Source: JAVBOW01 sp031550125 (GTDB lineage Bacteria > Bacteroidota > Bacteroidia > Bacteroidales > Rikenellaceae). Taken from it: a DNA stretch of 46,859 nt. The stretch lies in assembly GCA_031550125.1 (NCBI GenBank), contig JAVBOW010000034.1, forward strand, positions 1-46,859, given 5' to 3'. The notes under the pieces are model-generated. The model saw only the letters and a list, made by a program, of their open reading frames with translations, did no database searches and had not been told where the DNA came from. The position numbers and the translations under genes were made by a program. This document shows positions 33,526-42,706 of this stretch, one piece after another; position 1 is the first letter of the stretch, and each line of letters starts with the position of its first letter.

Positions 33526-34287
33526 ATGAAAATATCTCTCTTACAGGCCGACCTTCGCTGGGAAGAGGCCGCAATGAACCGCGAACTGTTCGCCTCGATG
33601 ATAGACAACGCCCCTGCGGCGGATCTTTTCGTGTTGCCCGAAATGTTCGCCACCGGTTTCGTAACCCGCCCCGAAGACGTAGCCGAGACGGACGGCCAGC
33701 CTACCCTGGAATGGATGCGCCGCATGGCGGCCCGCAAAGGGGCGGCCGTAGCAGGAAGCGTGGCCGTGGCCGACGGCGGCAGGTTCTTTAACCGGTTCTT
33801 CTTCGTAAAGCCCGACGGGGGGACGGAGGTTTACGACAAGCGCCACCTGTTCGCCATGGGCGGCGAGAGCGGGCATTACACCGCAGGCGACCGGAGGGTA
33901 ATACTGGAATATATGGGTTTCAGGATAATGCCCCTGGTCTGCTACGACCTGCGTTTCCCGGTCTGGTCGCGGTCGGCCGGCGAATGCGACCTGATCCTTT
34001 ACGCGGCCAACTGGCCGTCGGCGCGCATAGGCGCGTGGGATGCGCTGCTTCGCGCTCGGGCTATAGAGAACCAGTGTTTCGTGGCGGGCGTCAACCGCGT
34101 GGGGGCCGACCCGTACAACTCCTACGACGGACACTCGGCTGTGATAGACTATCTGGGCAATGAGATAGCCTCGGCCGGAGAGGGCCGCGAGGCGGTGGTG
34201 ACGGCGGAATTGCCGATGGAGGCGCTGGAGGCTTTCCGTACGAAATTCCCGGCATGGATGGACAGGGACAAGTTCACTATCATATAA
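33526..34287 (+). CDS. Nitrilase-superfamily omega-amidase (YafV-like)
   Basis: 253 residues from the ATG at 33526 (MKISLLQADLRWEE). An upstream in-frame TTG at 33463 would add 21 residues before the natural start of the fold. The Glu-Lys-Cys triad is intact: Glu39 (LPEMF), Lys105 (YDKRHLF) and Cys139 (VCYDLRFP). YafV-type enzymes hydrolyse alpha-ketoglutaramate and alpha-ketosuccinamate, the products of glutamine or asparagine transamination. That role would fit the aminotransferase gene ten bases downstream. The gene has its own -7 box and heads a four-gene operon. Confidence 0.9.
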   Translation: MKISLLQADLRWEEAAMNRELFASMIDNAPAADLFVLPEMFATGFVTRPEDVAETDGQPTLEWMRRMAARKGAAVAGSVAVADGGRFFNRFFFVKPDGGTEVYDKRHLFAMGGESGHYTAGDRRVILEYMGFRIMPLVCYDLRFPVWSRSAGECDLILYAANWPSARIGAWDALLRARAIENQCFVAGVNRVGADPYNSYDGHSAVIDYLGNEIASAGEGREAVVTAELPMEALEAFRTKFPAWMDRDKFTII

Positions 34288-34297
34288 CCGGAAGGCG

Positions 34298-35614
34298 ATG
34301 AATAAAGGTATTTTCGACCGCGCCCTCGTGGAGGATGTGGTACGCGAGTTAGACATAACCGACCTGGGGGCGGCTTCCATAGGACAGGTGGTGCTGCTGG
34401 CCAGGCGGCTGGAGGAGCTTACCGGCATAAGCTTCGTCCGCATGGACCAGGGAACGCCGGGCCTCGAACCTTGCGCTACGGGCATAGAGGCCGAAAAAGA
34501 GGCTCTCGACCGTGGCGTGGCGGCCGTATATCCCGCCGCCGAGGGTATCCCCGAGCTTAAAAAGGCGGCGTCGGAATTCATAAAGGCGTTCATGGACGTC
34601 GATGTGGACCCGTCGGGGTGCATCCCGACATGCGGATCGGTCTGCGGATCGTTCGCGGCGTTCATACTCTGCACCCAGCTCGACCCCGACAAGGACACTG
34701 TACTGTTCATCGACCCCGGATTCCCCATACAGAAAGCGCAACTGGCCATGCTGGGCATAAAATACGAGCAATTCGACGTTTACGCCTACCGGGGAGAGGC
34801 CCTGCGCGACAAGTTGGAAGGGTTCATGTCGCGCGGCAACATAGCCGCCATAATCTATTCCAACCCCAACAACCCGGCTTGGATATGCATGGAAGAAAGC
34901 GAGTTGAAGATCATAGGCGAAGCGGCCACACGCCACGGGGCGATAGTGCTGGAAGACCTGGCCTATTTCGCCATGGACTTCCGCAAACCGCTGGGAAAAC
35001 CATTCACGCCGCCTTTCCAGGCCACCGTGGCGCGTTATACGGACAATTACATACTCATGATATCCGGCTCGAAAATATACAGTTACGCCGGACAGCGCGT
35101 GGCCGTGGCCGCCGTGTCGGACGCGCTTTTCGGCCGCCGGTATGAATCCCTGGCCCGCCGCTACGGCGGAGCCGGCGTCCTGGGCGGCGCTTTCACAGCG
35201 TCCATACTTTACAATATAACCTCGGGAGTGGCCCACTCCGTACAGTTTGCCCTGGCGGCCATGATGCAAGCTTCGGTGGACGGACGGCTCGACTTCGTGT
35301 CGCTCACAGGGGAATACGCCCGCCGGGCGGAGCGTATGAAGAGGCTGTTCGCGGAAAACGGCTTCCACGTGGTTTACGACCGCGACGTGGAAGAACCCAT
35401 AAGCGACGGATTCTTCTTCACGGTAGGATATCCGGGCATGTCGAGCGGCGAGCTGATGCGCGAGCTTATATATTACGGCATAAGCTCCATAACGCTCACC
35501 ACCACCGGCAGCCAACAGCAGGGCATACGCGCCTGCTCGTCGCGGATGAATTCTGAATCGCTATTCACGACGCTCGAAACAAGGTTAAAGGCATTCAAGA
35601 CAGACCACGCATGA
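34298..35614 (+). CDS. Aminotransferase class I/II fold PLP-dependent enzyme
   Basis: 438 residues. PLP-binding residues fit the class I order: Asn in SNPNNPAW, Asp and Tyr in LEDLAYF, Lys in MISGSKIYSY, and Arg eight residues after the Lys (GQRVA). The usual NPNNPTG is NPNNPAW here. The substrate-binding Arg region near the C-terminus is GSQQQGIRACSSRM. The substrate cannot be read directly. Placement between an omega-amidase and an aryl-CoA ligase suggests an amino-acid aminotransferase. It overlaps the next start by four bases (ATGA), so translation is coupled. Confidence 0.9.
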   Translation: MNKGIFDRALVEDVVRELDITDLGAASIGQVVLLARRLEELTGISFVRMDQGTPGLEPCATGIEAEKEALDRGVAAVYPAAEGIPELKKAASEFIKAFMDVDVDPSGCIPTCGSVCGSFAAFILCTQLDPDKDTVLFIDPGFPIQKAQLAMLGIKYEQFDVYAYRGEALRDKLEGFMSRGNIAAIIYSNPNNPAWICMEESELKIIGEAATRHGAIVLEDLAYFAMDFRKPLGKPFTPPFQATVARYTDNYILMISGSKIYSYAGQRVAVAAVSDALFGRRYESLARRYGGAGVLGGAFTASILYNITSGVAHSVQFALAAMMQASVDGRLDFVSLTGEYARRAERMKRLFAENGFHVVYDRDVEEPISDGFFFTVGYPGMSSGELMRELIYYGISSITLTTTGSQQQGIRACSSRMNSESLFTTLETRLKAFKTDHA

Positions 35615-36912
35615 TTTGGAACAGACAGATGGAGTGCGCCTCGCGCGAACAGATGAGGGAACTCCAGGGAAAAAGGCTGCACGAAACGGTTGTGAGGGTT
35701 TACCACAACACCCCGTTCTACCGCCGCAAAATGGACGAAGCGGGCCTGAGGCCCGACGACATACAGTCGATAGACGACATAGTCAAACTCCCGTTCACAA
35801 CCAAGCAGGACCTGAGGGATAATTATCCCTACGGCCTGTTCGCCGTGCCTATGAGCGACATAGTGCGGCTGCACGCTTCGTCCGGCACCACGGGCCGGCC
35901 TACGGTTGTGGGTTACACGCGGCGCGACCTCAATGTATGGTCGGAGATGATAGCGCGATGCCTGACGGCCTACGGAGCCACCAACCACGACATATTCCAC
36001 GTAGCCTACGGTTACGGCCTGTTCACCGGCGGGCTGGGAATGCATTACGGCGTGGAGGAGATAGGCGGCACGGTCATACCTGTATCGAGCGGCAACACAG
36101 CCAAGCAGATACAGCTGCTTCACGATTTCGGCCCCACCGCCATAGCATGCACCCCGTCGTATGCATTGTACCTGGCCGAGGCTATAGCCGCGTCAGGCAT
36201 TCCGCGCGAGGAGTTCAAGTTGCGCATAGGTATCTTCGGGGCCGAGCCTTGGACGGAGAATATGCGCCGGCAGATAGAGTCGTCGCTCGGGATAAAGGCC
36301 TACAATATATACGGGTTGAGCGAGATAATGGGACCCGGCGTATCGCACGAGTGCGAATGCCAGAACGGATCGCACATAATAGACGACCATTTCTACCCCG
36401 AAATAGTAGACCCCGACACACTCGCTCCCCTACCCTGCGGCTCGCTGGGCGAATTGGTGTTCACCACGCTCACCAAAGAGGGGCTTCCCCTGCTGCGCTA
36501 CCGCACCAAAGACCTCTGCTCCATAGACGACGCCCCGTGCGACTGCGGCCGGACGAGCGTACGCATGAGCCGCATCGTCGGCCGGAGCGACGATATGCTG
36601 ATAATAAGGGGTGTAAATATATTCCCGTCGCAAGTGGAGAGCGTGATACTCGATATGGAGGAGTTCGAGCCGCACTACATGCTGGTGGTGGACAGGGTGA
36701 ACAACCTCGATACGCTGCAGGTGCTGATAGAGGTGAAGGAAGAGTTCTATTCCGACGAGATAAACCGAATGATAGAGCTGCGCAGGAAGATAGCCCACCG
36801 CCTGCAAAACGTGCTGGGCATAGCGGCCGACGTGAAATTAGTGGAGCCGCGCACCCTGGAGCGCAGCGAAGGCAAAGCCAAACGGGTGCAGGACAACAGA
36901 ATAATGAAATAA
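35611..36912 (+). CDS. paaK: Phenylacetate-CoA ligase family enzyme
   Basis: 433 residues, the family's usual size. It activates an aryl acetate with ATP and CoA through an acyl-AMP intermediate. The P-loop-like motif is ASSGTTGRPTVVGYT, and the YGLSEIMGPGV adenylation motif follows. A hinge region lies at GRSDDMLIIRGVNIFPSQVE, and the final Lys-rich end (EGKAKRVQDNR) carries the C-terminal lysine seen in the family. A Cys-x-Cys...Cys-x-Cys pattern is present (HECECQN; CDCGR), as in many PaaK proteins. An ACT-domain gene follows by 10 bases, a common arrangement in gut Bacteroidota and archaea next to keto-acid oxidoreductase genes, which are absent here. Confidence 0.92.
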   Translation: MIWNRQMECASREQMRELQGKRLHETVVRVYHNTPFYRRKMDEAGLRPDDIQSIDDIVKLPFTTKQDLRDNYPYGLFAVPMSDIVRLHASSGTTGRPTVVGYTRRDLNVWSEMIARCLTAYGATNHDIFHVAYGYGLFTGGLGMHYGVEEIGGTVIPVSSGNTAKQIQLLHDFGPTAIACTPSYALYLAEAIAASGIPREEFKLRIGIFGAEPWTENMRRQIESSLGIKAYNIYGLSEIMGPGVSHECECQNGSHIIDDHFYPEIVDPDTLAPLPCGSLGELVFTTLTKEGLPLLRYRTKDLCSIDDAPCDCGRTSVRMSRIVGRSDDMLIIRGVNIFPSQVESVILDMEEFEPHYMLVVDRVNNLDTLQVLIEVKEEFYSDEINRMIELRRKIAHRLQNVLGIAADVKLVEPRTLERSEGKAKRVQDNRIMK

Positions 36913-36922
36913 ATCTACGGCC

Positions 36923-37309
36923 ATGATAGCAAAACAATTATCCGTATTCCTGGAAAACAAGGCGGGCCGCATAAACGACGTGGTACGCATACTGGCGCAG
37001 GCCGGCGTGAACATGGAGGCGTTCAGCATAGCCGAGAATCCCGATTTCGGCATCATGCGCGTGATAGTCTCCGACGTGGAGCGCGCGGTCGCGGCCCTAA
37101 AAGAGGAGAAATTCGCCGTCAAACTCACCGACGTCATCTGTCTGGAATGTCCTAACGTTCCGGGCGGACTGTCGCAAATACTGGAGCTTCTGGCCGCCGA
37201 ACACGTCTTTATCGAATATATGTACGCCTACGCGCACGGAGATGTGGCCAGCGTGGTAATAAGGCCCACGGACACGGCCAGGTGCGACGAGATACTGAGG
37301 TTGGCCTGA
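36923..37309 (+). CDS. Tandem ACT-domain protein
   Basis: 128 residues made of two ACT modules: QLSVFLENKAGRINDVVRIL with VNMEAFSIAE, then DVICLECPNVPGGLSQILEL with VFIEYMYAY. ACT domains bind amino acids and usually regulate a partner enzyme. The conserved neighbour is the aryl-CoA ligase, so this is probably its regulatory partner sensing an aromatic or branched amino acid. It ends the four-gene operon. The gap to the convergent CLC gene is 56 bases and contains only a weak TGCGGCG/CGCCGCA hairpin. Confidence 0.9.
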   Translation: MIAKQLSVFLENKAGRINDVVRILAQAGVNMEAFSIAENPDFGIMRVIVSDVERAVAALKEEKFAVKLTDVICLECPNVPGGLSQILELLAAEHVFIEYMYAYAHGDVASVVIRPTDTARCDEILRLA

Positions 37310-37365
37310 TAAAGTAAATGGATGATGCGGCGCAAGGAGGAGGCATACGCCGCACGCGCCGCCGC

Positions 37366-39144
37366 CTATTCTTCGCTTATCTCCATCAGCTTACGCCGGT
37401 AGGCGGCCAGTATCTGCGATTTGGATATAAATCCGAGATATTTGCCCCCCTTGTCCACCACGGGCAAAAGCCACGCCCTGGACTCTTCGAAGGCGTCCAG
37501 CACACTCGACAGCTGCTCGTTGGGAAGGATGGTCCCGGGCGGTTGGATCATATAATGCTCTATCCCCGTGGCGTATTTAGACTGGTCGAACATATCGGCC
37601 CGCAGGTCGTCGAGTTGCACCACTCCCATCAATTTACCGGAACCGTCCACCACCGGAAATATATTGCGGCGCTGTCCCGAGATAAGCCTCACGAGATCTC
37701 CCAGCGTGGTGCGAGTGTCTATCGTTTGGAAATCCGTCTCGATAAGACTGCTCAGGTCGAGGAATACGAGTACGGAGCGGTCTTTGTTATGCGTCAGCAG
37801 TTCGCCTTTCTGGTGCAGTTTTTTGGTGTAGATCGAATAGGGGTCGAAGTAGTAGCCCACGGCGAACGACGTGGATGCAACCACCATCAACGGCACGAAC
37901 AGCCCATAGCCGTTAGATATTTCCGCTATAAGGAAGATGGAGGTCAACGGCGCGTTCATCACGCCCGACATAACCCCGGCCATGCCCACAAGGGTGAATG
38001 ACACCAGCGGCAAATCCATCCCGAGCATCGTGTTGCACACGTAGGCCATCGACCCTCCGGTGAAAGCGCCTACGAACAGCGAAGGGGCAAAAGTACCGCC
38101 CACGCCCCCGGACGCGTTGGTAGCCGCCATGGCAACCACTTTGAAAAACAACGTAAGGATGAGGTAAGCGGCTATCAGCCACGGTATAGAGCGCCATTTA
38201 TAAAAGAGCGAGTTATTGAAAAGCTCCTCTATATTGCCTTTCATGAGGTTCATGAAGGCATCGTATCCCTCGCCGTAAAGCGGAGGGAATATGAATATCA
38301 ACAGTCCCAGGATGGCTCCTCCCGCCAGCCATTTGCGCCATTGGCGATCCATGCGGGAGAACCATCCCGCTATGGCTGAGTTGACGCTCTTGAAATAGTA
38401 TGCCATAAGCCCGCAGGTTATCCCCAGGGCGGCGTACATGGGTATGTTCTCCAGTTTGAACGTATTGCTGGCGTGTATCGACAGCACCGGGTCGAATCCC
38501 GCCAGGAAGAAGGTGAGCAGCGTGGCGCTGGCGGCGGATATTATGAGCGGGATGATGCCGCTCATGGTAATGTCGAGCATAAGTATCTCCAGCACGAAGA
38601 TCACCCCCGTTATCGGGGCTTTGAAGATGGCCGCGAGCGAGGCTGCAGCGCCACAGCCCAACAGGAGCGTAACGTTGCGGTAATTCAGGCGCATGAAACG
38701 CCCCACGTTCGATCCGATGGCCGCTCCGGTCAACACTATCGGGGCCTCGGGACCTACCGATCCGCCGAAACCTATGGTGGTTGCCCCGCCTACGATGGAC
38801 GAATAGCAGTTGTGGCGCTTGATGCGAGACCCCTGCTTCGACATTGCGTAAAGTACGCGCGTGACCCCCTCGGAAATATTGTCTTTGACTATATATTTGA
38901 CGAAAAGCGTGGCAAGGATAATGCCTATGGCCGGGTAGACGAGGAAAAGCCATCCAGCCTGGTCTACGGGAAACCAGCTCACCAAAGCGTACTTTATCCC
39001 TCGCAAAAGCATCTCGAAGACATAGGTCCCAAGCCCCGCCAGCAGCCCGGTGACAACGGCCAGCGCTATCATAAGCTGGGTGTCCGTCAGCCTCCGGGAG
39101 AGGAGTATGACAGAGGTGTATATGGTATCCAACAGGCGGTGCAT
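37366..39144 (-). CDS. clcA: CLC-family chloride channel or H+/Cl- antiporter with CBS pair
   Basis: 592 residues from the ATG at 39144; a GTG one codon upstream is also possible. About 430 residues of CLC membrane domain come first. The filter and gating region is GFGGSVGPEAPIV with gating Glu133, and GGVGGTFAPSLFVGA is the second selectivity loop. A C-terminal CBS pair, about 150 residues, follows: one repeat contains VLVFLDLSSLIETDFQTID and NIFPVVDGSGKLMGVV, the second AWLLPVVDKGGKYLGFIS. CBS pairs in CLC proteins bind adenine nucleotides. Antiporter versus channel cannot be decided without the proton-glutamate alignment. Confidence 0.93.
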   Translation of the reverse strand: MHRLLDTIYTSVILLSRRLTDTQLMIALAVVTGLLAGLGTYVFEMLLRGIKYALVSWFPVDQAGWLFLVYPAIGIILATLFVKYIVKDNISEGVTRVLYAMSKQGSRIKRHNCYSSIVGGATTIGFGGSVGPEAPIVLTGAAIGSNVGRFMRLNYRNVTLLLGCGAAASLAAIFKAPITGVIFVLEILMLDITMSGIIPLIISAASATLLTFFLAGFDPVLSIHASNTFKLENIPMYAALGITCGLMAYYFKSVNSAIAGWFSRMDRQWRKWLAGGAILGLLIFIFPPLYGEGYDAFMNLMKGNIEELFNNSLFYKWRSIPWLIAAYLILTLFFKVVAMAATNASGGVGGTFAPSLFVGAFTGGSMAYVCNTMLGMDLPLVSFTLVGMAGVMSGVMNAPLTSIFLIAEISNGYGLFVPLMVVASTSFAVGYYFDPYSIYTKKLHQKGELLTHNKDRSVLVFLDLSSLIETDFQTIDTRTTLGDLVRLISGQRRNIFPVVDGSGKLMGVVQLDDLRADMFDQSKYATGIEHYMIQPPGTILPNEQLSSVLDAFEESRAWLLPVVDKGGKYLGFISKSQILAAYRRKLMEISEE

Positions 39145-39216
39145 CACGAGATATGAACTTTTACGAAGACAAAAAAACGACTTTTTCCGCCGAAATCCAA
39201 ATTTCCGGCATTACCG

Positions 39217-39335
39217 GCCTAAAAAACAGGTTGGCGTTAAGATGGGCGGCGCAAAAAAAGCCGTTCATGACGGTAACGACGCTGCGCATAGCGTGCGTAG
39301 GGTTTCGCTTATCGTTTGAGTTTCAACCCGGAGTC
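39217..39335 (+). repeat. Dispersed structured repeat, copy D (left half only)
   Basis: Matches A and B through AAAACAGGTTGGCG, ACGGTAACGACGCTG, CATAGCGTGCGT, and TTTCGCTTATCGTTTGAG, then stops where the right arms should begin. It therefore cannot fold like A and B and is probably a decayed copy. It occupies the gap between the clcA start and the LruC gene end. Confidence 0.8.
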
Positions 39336-39349
39336 GAGTCCTGCGCCAA

Positions 39350-39379
39350 AAAGCGGGGCGGCCCCCTGCGGGCCGCCCC
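39350..39379 (-). terminator. Terminator of the LruC lipoprotein gene
   Basis: GGGGCGGCCC pairs perfectly with GGGCCGCCCC around a five-base loop. On the minus strand it is followed by GCTTTTT, a good U-tract. Confidence 0.85.
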
Positions 39380-39404
39380 TTCTGGCAACTTGCGCCGGGC
39401 GGGA

Positions 39405-41381
39405 TCACAACGCCGGATGGTCGTACCAATCGGCGTTGACGGCCCCGTGGCTTGCGGCCCACTCGGCGAAACCCGGATAGACCTCGTCTATCTTCACCCT
39501 TTCGGGCGCGAGTACGAAACCGTGCTTGGGGATCTGTATGGCGAAAGGATACTCCTTGACGGATATGTAAAACGCCATCTGGGCCGGAACAGACTTGTCA
39601 TCGTTGGTACCGAACCACTCCCAGCTCGCCTTGCCCGAGGGAGCGTAGAGCGTCTCGCCCGGGAAACTGGTCAGGTGCAGCTCACGGTTGCGCGGGTCGG
39701 CCCCGTCGCCGTGCAGTATGATAGCGTATGGATTATAGGGAGGGAAGCCGAGCGTGGCGATATCCACGGGCGAATTGAATTCCGTGACCACGTCGAAGAT
39801 ATTAGTGCCGTCGGCAAGGTAATCGGCGCGTATGTCGTCGAAGAGCATTATGTTGGCGTAAGCCTGTCCCGTCTCGAAATTATTGGCGTCCACCTGCCAC
39901 GGTATGGGCCTGTAATTGTATTTTTGCCTTACCACTACGAAATTGGTGGTTTTGACCATAGACTTTATGTCCAGCGGCGAGACGCCGTACTGGTAGGCGA
40001 AACCGTTCTGTATGGTGGCGCCGTTATTCACCGGGCGGAAGCTGTCCTCGACTTTTATCACCTTGTTGTCCGTGCCGGTATGCACTTTACAGGTATACTC
40101 TACCACAACGTCGTTCATGTCGAAATCGCCATGGTTGGGCCAGAGGTCTTCGAATATCAGCGTACCTTTATAGGTCGTCACCAGCGGATCGGGATCGGGG
40201 GTTACCACAGGGGGATCGACGATGACGCCGCCGCTCGGGACTCCCTTGCCGCTCGGGAAGGTCTCGGCATAGAATACCAGGTCGTTGAAATCGTTGTCGC
40301 TCGCGCCCGTGGAGCGATCGGTGTACTCCATGCCGAATATGCAGTTGGCGTTACCGTTATTGGCGAAGGTGACGAACTGCTGGTTGCCGCCCGTAAGGTC
40401 GAAATCGGAATAGTACCTCGGATTGTCTTTTATATTGCCGGTCAACGGATCGAAACCGTCCTTGATTACGCAAAACCCTACGACAGTACCGTACGGGAAA
40501 TCACTCACGTAACCGCTGCCGTTCCAGTATTTGAGATCTACCGAAAACCCGCTTCCCAGACCCCCGCCCTGGCCGTTGAAAGTGGCGTTGGGCAAGGCCA
40601 TGATAAGGTGCAGGTCGTCTACGGAAGCCGGCGGCGAGTTCTTATTGTAAGAGTAGTAGCACAGCGAATTGAGCGCCACCCCGTCGCTGTGGACGAACGT
40701 GAGCTTTACCCTGTGGACGCCTCCGGGTTGGATTATCTCCATCGCGGACAGTTTGTTGAACATCTCGGGATGCGGGACGGAAAGATCGTCGCCCTCGACA
40801 AAGACGCTCTCTATCGTGCTGATGACCCTGTCCGGCACGGGAGACGTACCGTTGTTGCTTTGAGGTACGCCCAGCATATTCCACGGCAGGCCCCAGGGTA
40901 CGTTGACGTCGGCCGGATAGGTGGCCGGCGCACGCGAGGCGGCCGCCGCGGGTCTGTCTTCGTCCTTGGGCATGACGAACGTTAAGAGGTTGCCGTCCAC
41001 TGGAAGCTCAACCACCGACGGCGCGCCGAGATGCGAAGTGCGCAGGTAGACCCTGGTTAAGTCTGAGGGGATCAGCGCCTTTCCGGTGAATACGCCCTGG
41101 GCGTCGGTGTAGGCGCGCAGCAAAGGCTCGAAACCGGCCGGAAGACGACTGTCGGGCGAGACGAAAGGATAGCGGTCGTAAAGCTCGAAATCCACAGGGC
41201 GGGTATACCCGCTGAGCTTGTAATCGACCGTAAGGTCGCATACTTTGGTAGTGGCGAAATCGAATATTTCGTTGAATACTACCGGTTTCTTGTCGCCGTG
41301 ATTTTGCTTCTCGTCGTTAAAGCAGCCGCAGAGGAGCAGGCTCGACGCAAATAATGAAAAATAAGCGGAAGTTTTCATCAT
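39405..41381 (-). CDS. LruC-type surface lipoprotein (DUF4842/DUF4114-like)
   Basis: About 658 residues from the ATG at 41381 (MMKTSAYFSLFASSLLLCGC). The Cys at the end of that segment is a likely lipidation site, followed by an acidic stretch (FNDEKQNHG) of surface-export type. A carboxypeptidase-regulatory-like beta-sandwich lies at roughly residues 80-130 (AYTDAQGVFTGKALIP). The repeated acidic motif characteristic of the family appears twice: TGASDNDFNDLVFY (near residue 365) and NHGDFDMNDVVVEY (near residue 425); both match calcium-type D-x-D-x-N-D loops. The C-terminal domain continues to the end. LruC proteins are surface or adhesin-like in spirochetes and Bacteroidota; role here unknown. 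Confidence 0.82.
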   Translation of the reverse strand: MMKTSAYFSLFASSLLLCGCFNDEKQNHGDKKPVVFNEIFDFATTKVCDLTVDYKLSGYTRPVDFELYDRYPFVSPDSRLPAGFEPLLRAYTDAQGVFTGKALIPSDLTRVYLRTSHLGAPSVVELPVDGNLLTFVMPKDEDRPAAAASRAPATYPADVNVPWGLPWNMLGVPQSNNGTSPVPDRVISTIESVFVEGDDLSVPHPEMFNKLSAMEIIQPGGVHRVKLTFVHSDGVALNSLCYYSYNKNSPPASVDDLHLIMALPNATFNGQGGGLGSGFSVDLKYWNGSGYVSDFPYGTVVGFCVIKDGFDPLTGNIKDNPRYYSDFDLTGGNQQFVTFANNGNANCIFGMEYTDRSTGASDNDFNDLVFYAETFPSGKGVPSGGVIVDPPVVTPDPDPLVTTYKGTLIFEDLWPNHGDFDMNDVVVEYTCKVHTGTDNKVIKVEDSFRPVNNGATIQNGFAYQYGVSPLDIKSMVKTTNFVVVRQKYNYRPIPWQVDANNFETGQAYANIMLFDDIRADYLADGTNIFDVVTEFNSPVDIATLGFPPYNPYAIILHGDGADPRNRELHLTSFPGETLYAPSGKASWEWFGTNDDKSVPAQMAFYISVKEYPFAIQIPKHGFVLAPERVKIDEVYPGFAEWAASHGAVNADWYDHPAL

Positions 41382-41459
41382 AAACAAGTTTTAAGTTACA
41401 TCCTCGGTTTGCTTTCCACACAGACCTAAAACCTTGTATTATTATGCAAGCTATTTTTA

Positions 41460-41467
41460 CAAATATA
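41460..41467 (-). promoter_or_regulatory. Probable promoter of the LruC lipoprotein gene
   Basis: TATATTTG on the minus strand matches TAnnTTTG, with a TTG about 21 bases upstream. The leader before the ATG is about 75 bases. Confidence 0.6.
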
Positions 41468-41577
41468 TGTATAATTTGTTTAATTTCACAATAAATCCTG
41501 CACTTTTATAAGGGAATCATATACATTGCGCGTAGCTCATACAGCCACCGCGCAGCATATCAACGCATTAAACGGTC

Positions 41578-41636
41578 AAAAAAACAGGCTTTCGGGATAT
41601 TGCCGCCGCGGCGGCAGTATCCCGAAAGCCTGTTTT
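41578..41636 (-). terminator. Terminator of trpS
   Basis: A hairpin of about 26 bp (AAAACAGGCTTTCGGGATA with TATCCCGAAAGCCTGTTTT, continued by TGCCGCC/GGCGGCA at the tip). On the minus strand it runs into a T-run (bases 41578-41584 on the plus strand are A). It lies about 50 bases past the trpS stop. Confidence 0.88.
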
Positions 41637-41687
41637 AATGCAATAAACTACAAAATATGTTGTTCGGCCAATAAGGCGGCAACCGCC

Positions 41688-42677
41688 CTAAAACGGCGTT
41701 ATACCCATTATCCTGCGTACTTCGGAGAGCGTAGCGGCGGCGCTTTCACGCGCTTTTTCGGCGCCCTGGCTCACTACGCGCGCAAGGTAGGCGTCGTCGG
41801 AGCGGATAGCTTCTATGCGCTCGCGGATGGGGGCCACGGCGGCTATTATGTCTTCGGCCAATTGTTTTTTAAGGTCGCCGTAACGTATGGTGCAATCGGC
41901 GTAGCGTTCGCGGAAGAATTTGACGGTGTCGGGCGCGCTCACCACATCCATTATGGTGAAGAGGTTGGCCACCGGTTCGCTCAGCGGCGAACCCGGTTCG
42001 ACCGGGCCGGCGTCGGTGGTGGCCCTCATGACCTTTTTGCGGATCGCCTCGTCGGAATCGGAAAGGAATACGCCGTTGCCCTCGCTCTTACCCATCTTGC
42101 CCGATCCGTCCAGGCCGGGGATCTTGACAAGGTCGCGCCCGAAATTGTAAGGCATGCTTTCGGGAAAAAACTCCACGCCGTACAGGTTATTGAAACGGCG
42201 CGCAAAGAGGCGCGTCATCTCGAGATGCTGCTCCTGGTCCTTGCCCACAGGCACCTTGGTGGCGCGGTGCAGCAGGATGTCGGCGGCCATAAGCACCGGG
42301 TAGGTAAGCAGGCCCGCGTTTACGTTGTTGGGATGTTTGCGCACCTTCTCCTTGAAGGAGGCGGTGCGCTCAAGCTCGCCTACATAGGCGTGCATGGAGA
42401 GCAACAGCGACAATTCGGCCACCTGCGGCACGTCGCTCTGTATATATATTGTGGCCACCTCCGGATCGAGGCCGGCGGCGAGGTATTCCGACAGCACGTT
42501 GCGTACGTTGCCGTGCAGCGCTGCCGGATCGGGATGGGTGGTAAGCGAGTGGTAGTCGGCAATAAAGAAGAAGCATTTGTTCTCGTGCTGCATCTTCACG
42601 TAGTTGCGCAACGCGCCGAAATAGTTGCCCAGATGGAGCTGGCCGGTGGAGCGTATGCCGCTCAATACTATATCCAT
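41688..42677 (-). CDS. trpS: Tryptophanyl-tRNA synthetase
   Basis: 329 residues, normal for bacterial TrpS. It charges tRNA-Trp with tryptophan. The class I HIGH-type motif is TGQLHLGNY and the KMSKS-type loop reads KMGKS at residues 194-198. Other family segments are LSGIRSTGQ, IADYHSLTTHPDP, AADILLHRATKVPVGKDQEQHLEMTR-like text, and PGLDGSGKMGKSEGN. The start at 42677 lies 95 bp from the divergent msbA-like gene, with a -7 box (TATTTTTG, minus, 42707-42714) about 30 bases upstream. No attenuator with Trp codons was seen in this short leader. Confidence 0.97.
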   Translation of the reverse strand: MDIVLSGIRSTGQLHLGNYFGALRNYVKMQHENKCFFFIADYHSLTTHPDPAALHGNVRNVLSEYLAAGLDPEVATIYIQSDVPQVAELSLLLSMHAYVGELERTASFKEKVRKHPNNVNAGLLTYPVLMAADILLHRATKVPVGKDQEQHLEMTRLFARRFNNLYGVEFFPESMPYNFGRDLVKIPGLDGSGKMGKSEGNGVFLSDSDEAIRKKVMRATTDAGPVEPGSPLSEPVANLFTIMDVVSAPDTVKFFRERYADCTIRYGDLKKQLAEDIIAAVAPIRERIEAIRSDDAYLARVVSQGAEKARESAAATLSEVRRIMGITPF

Positions 42678-42706
42678 TATTTTGCTGTTTTATCTAAATT
42701 AGCTCC

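Noticed and set aside
34298..35614. MalY-type cystathionine beta-lyase assignment
   Set aside because: The PLP residues alone cannot distinguish it from other class I/II aminotransferases, and the operon context favours an aminotransferase.
41573..41640. AAAACAGGCTTTCGGG as another repeat copy
   Set aside because: The AAAACAGG identity is short, and the rest is fully explained by a trpS terminator hairpin.
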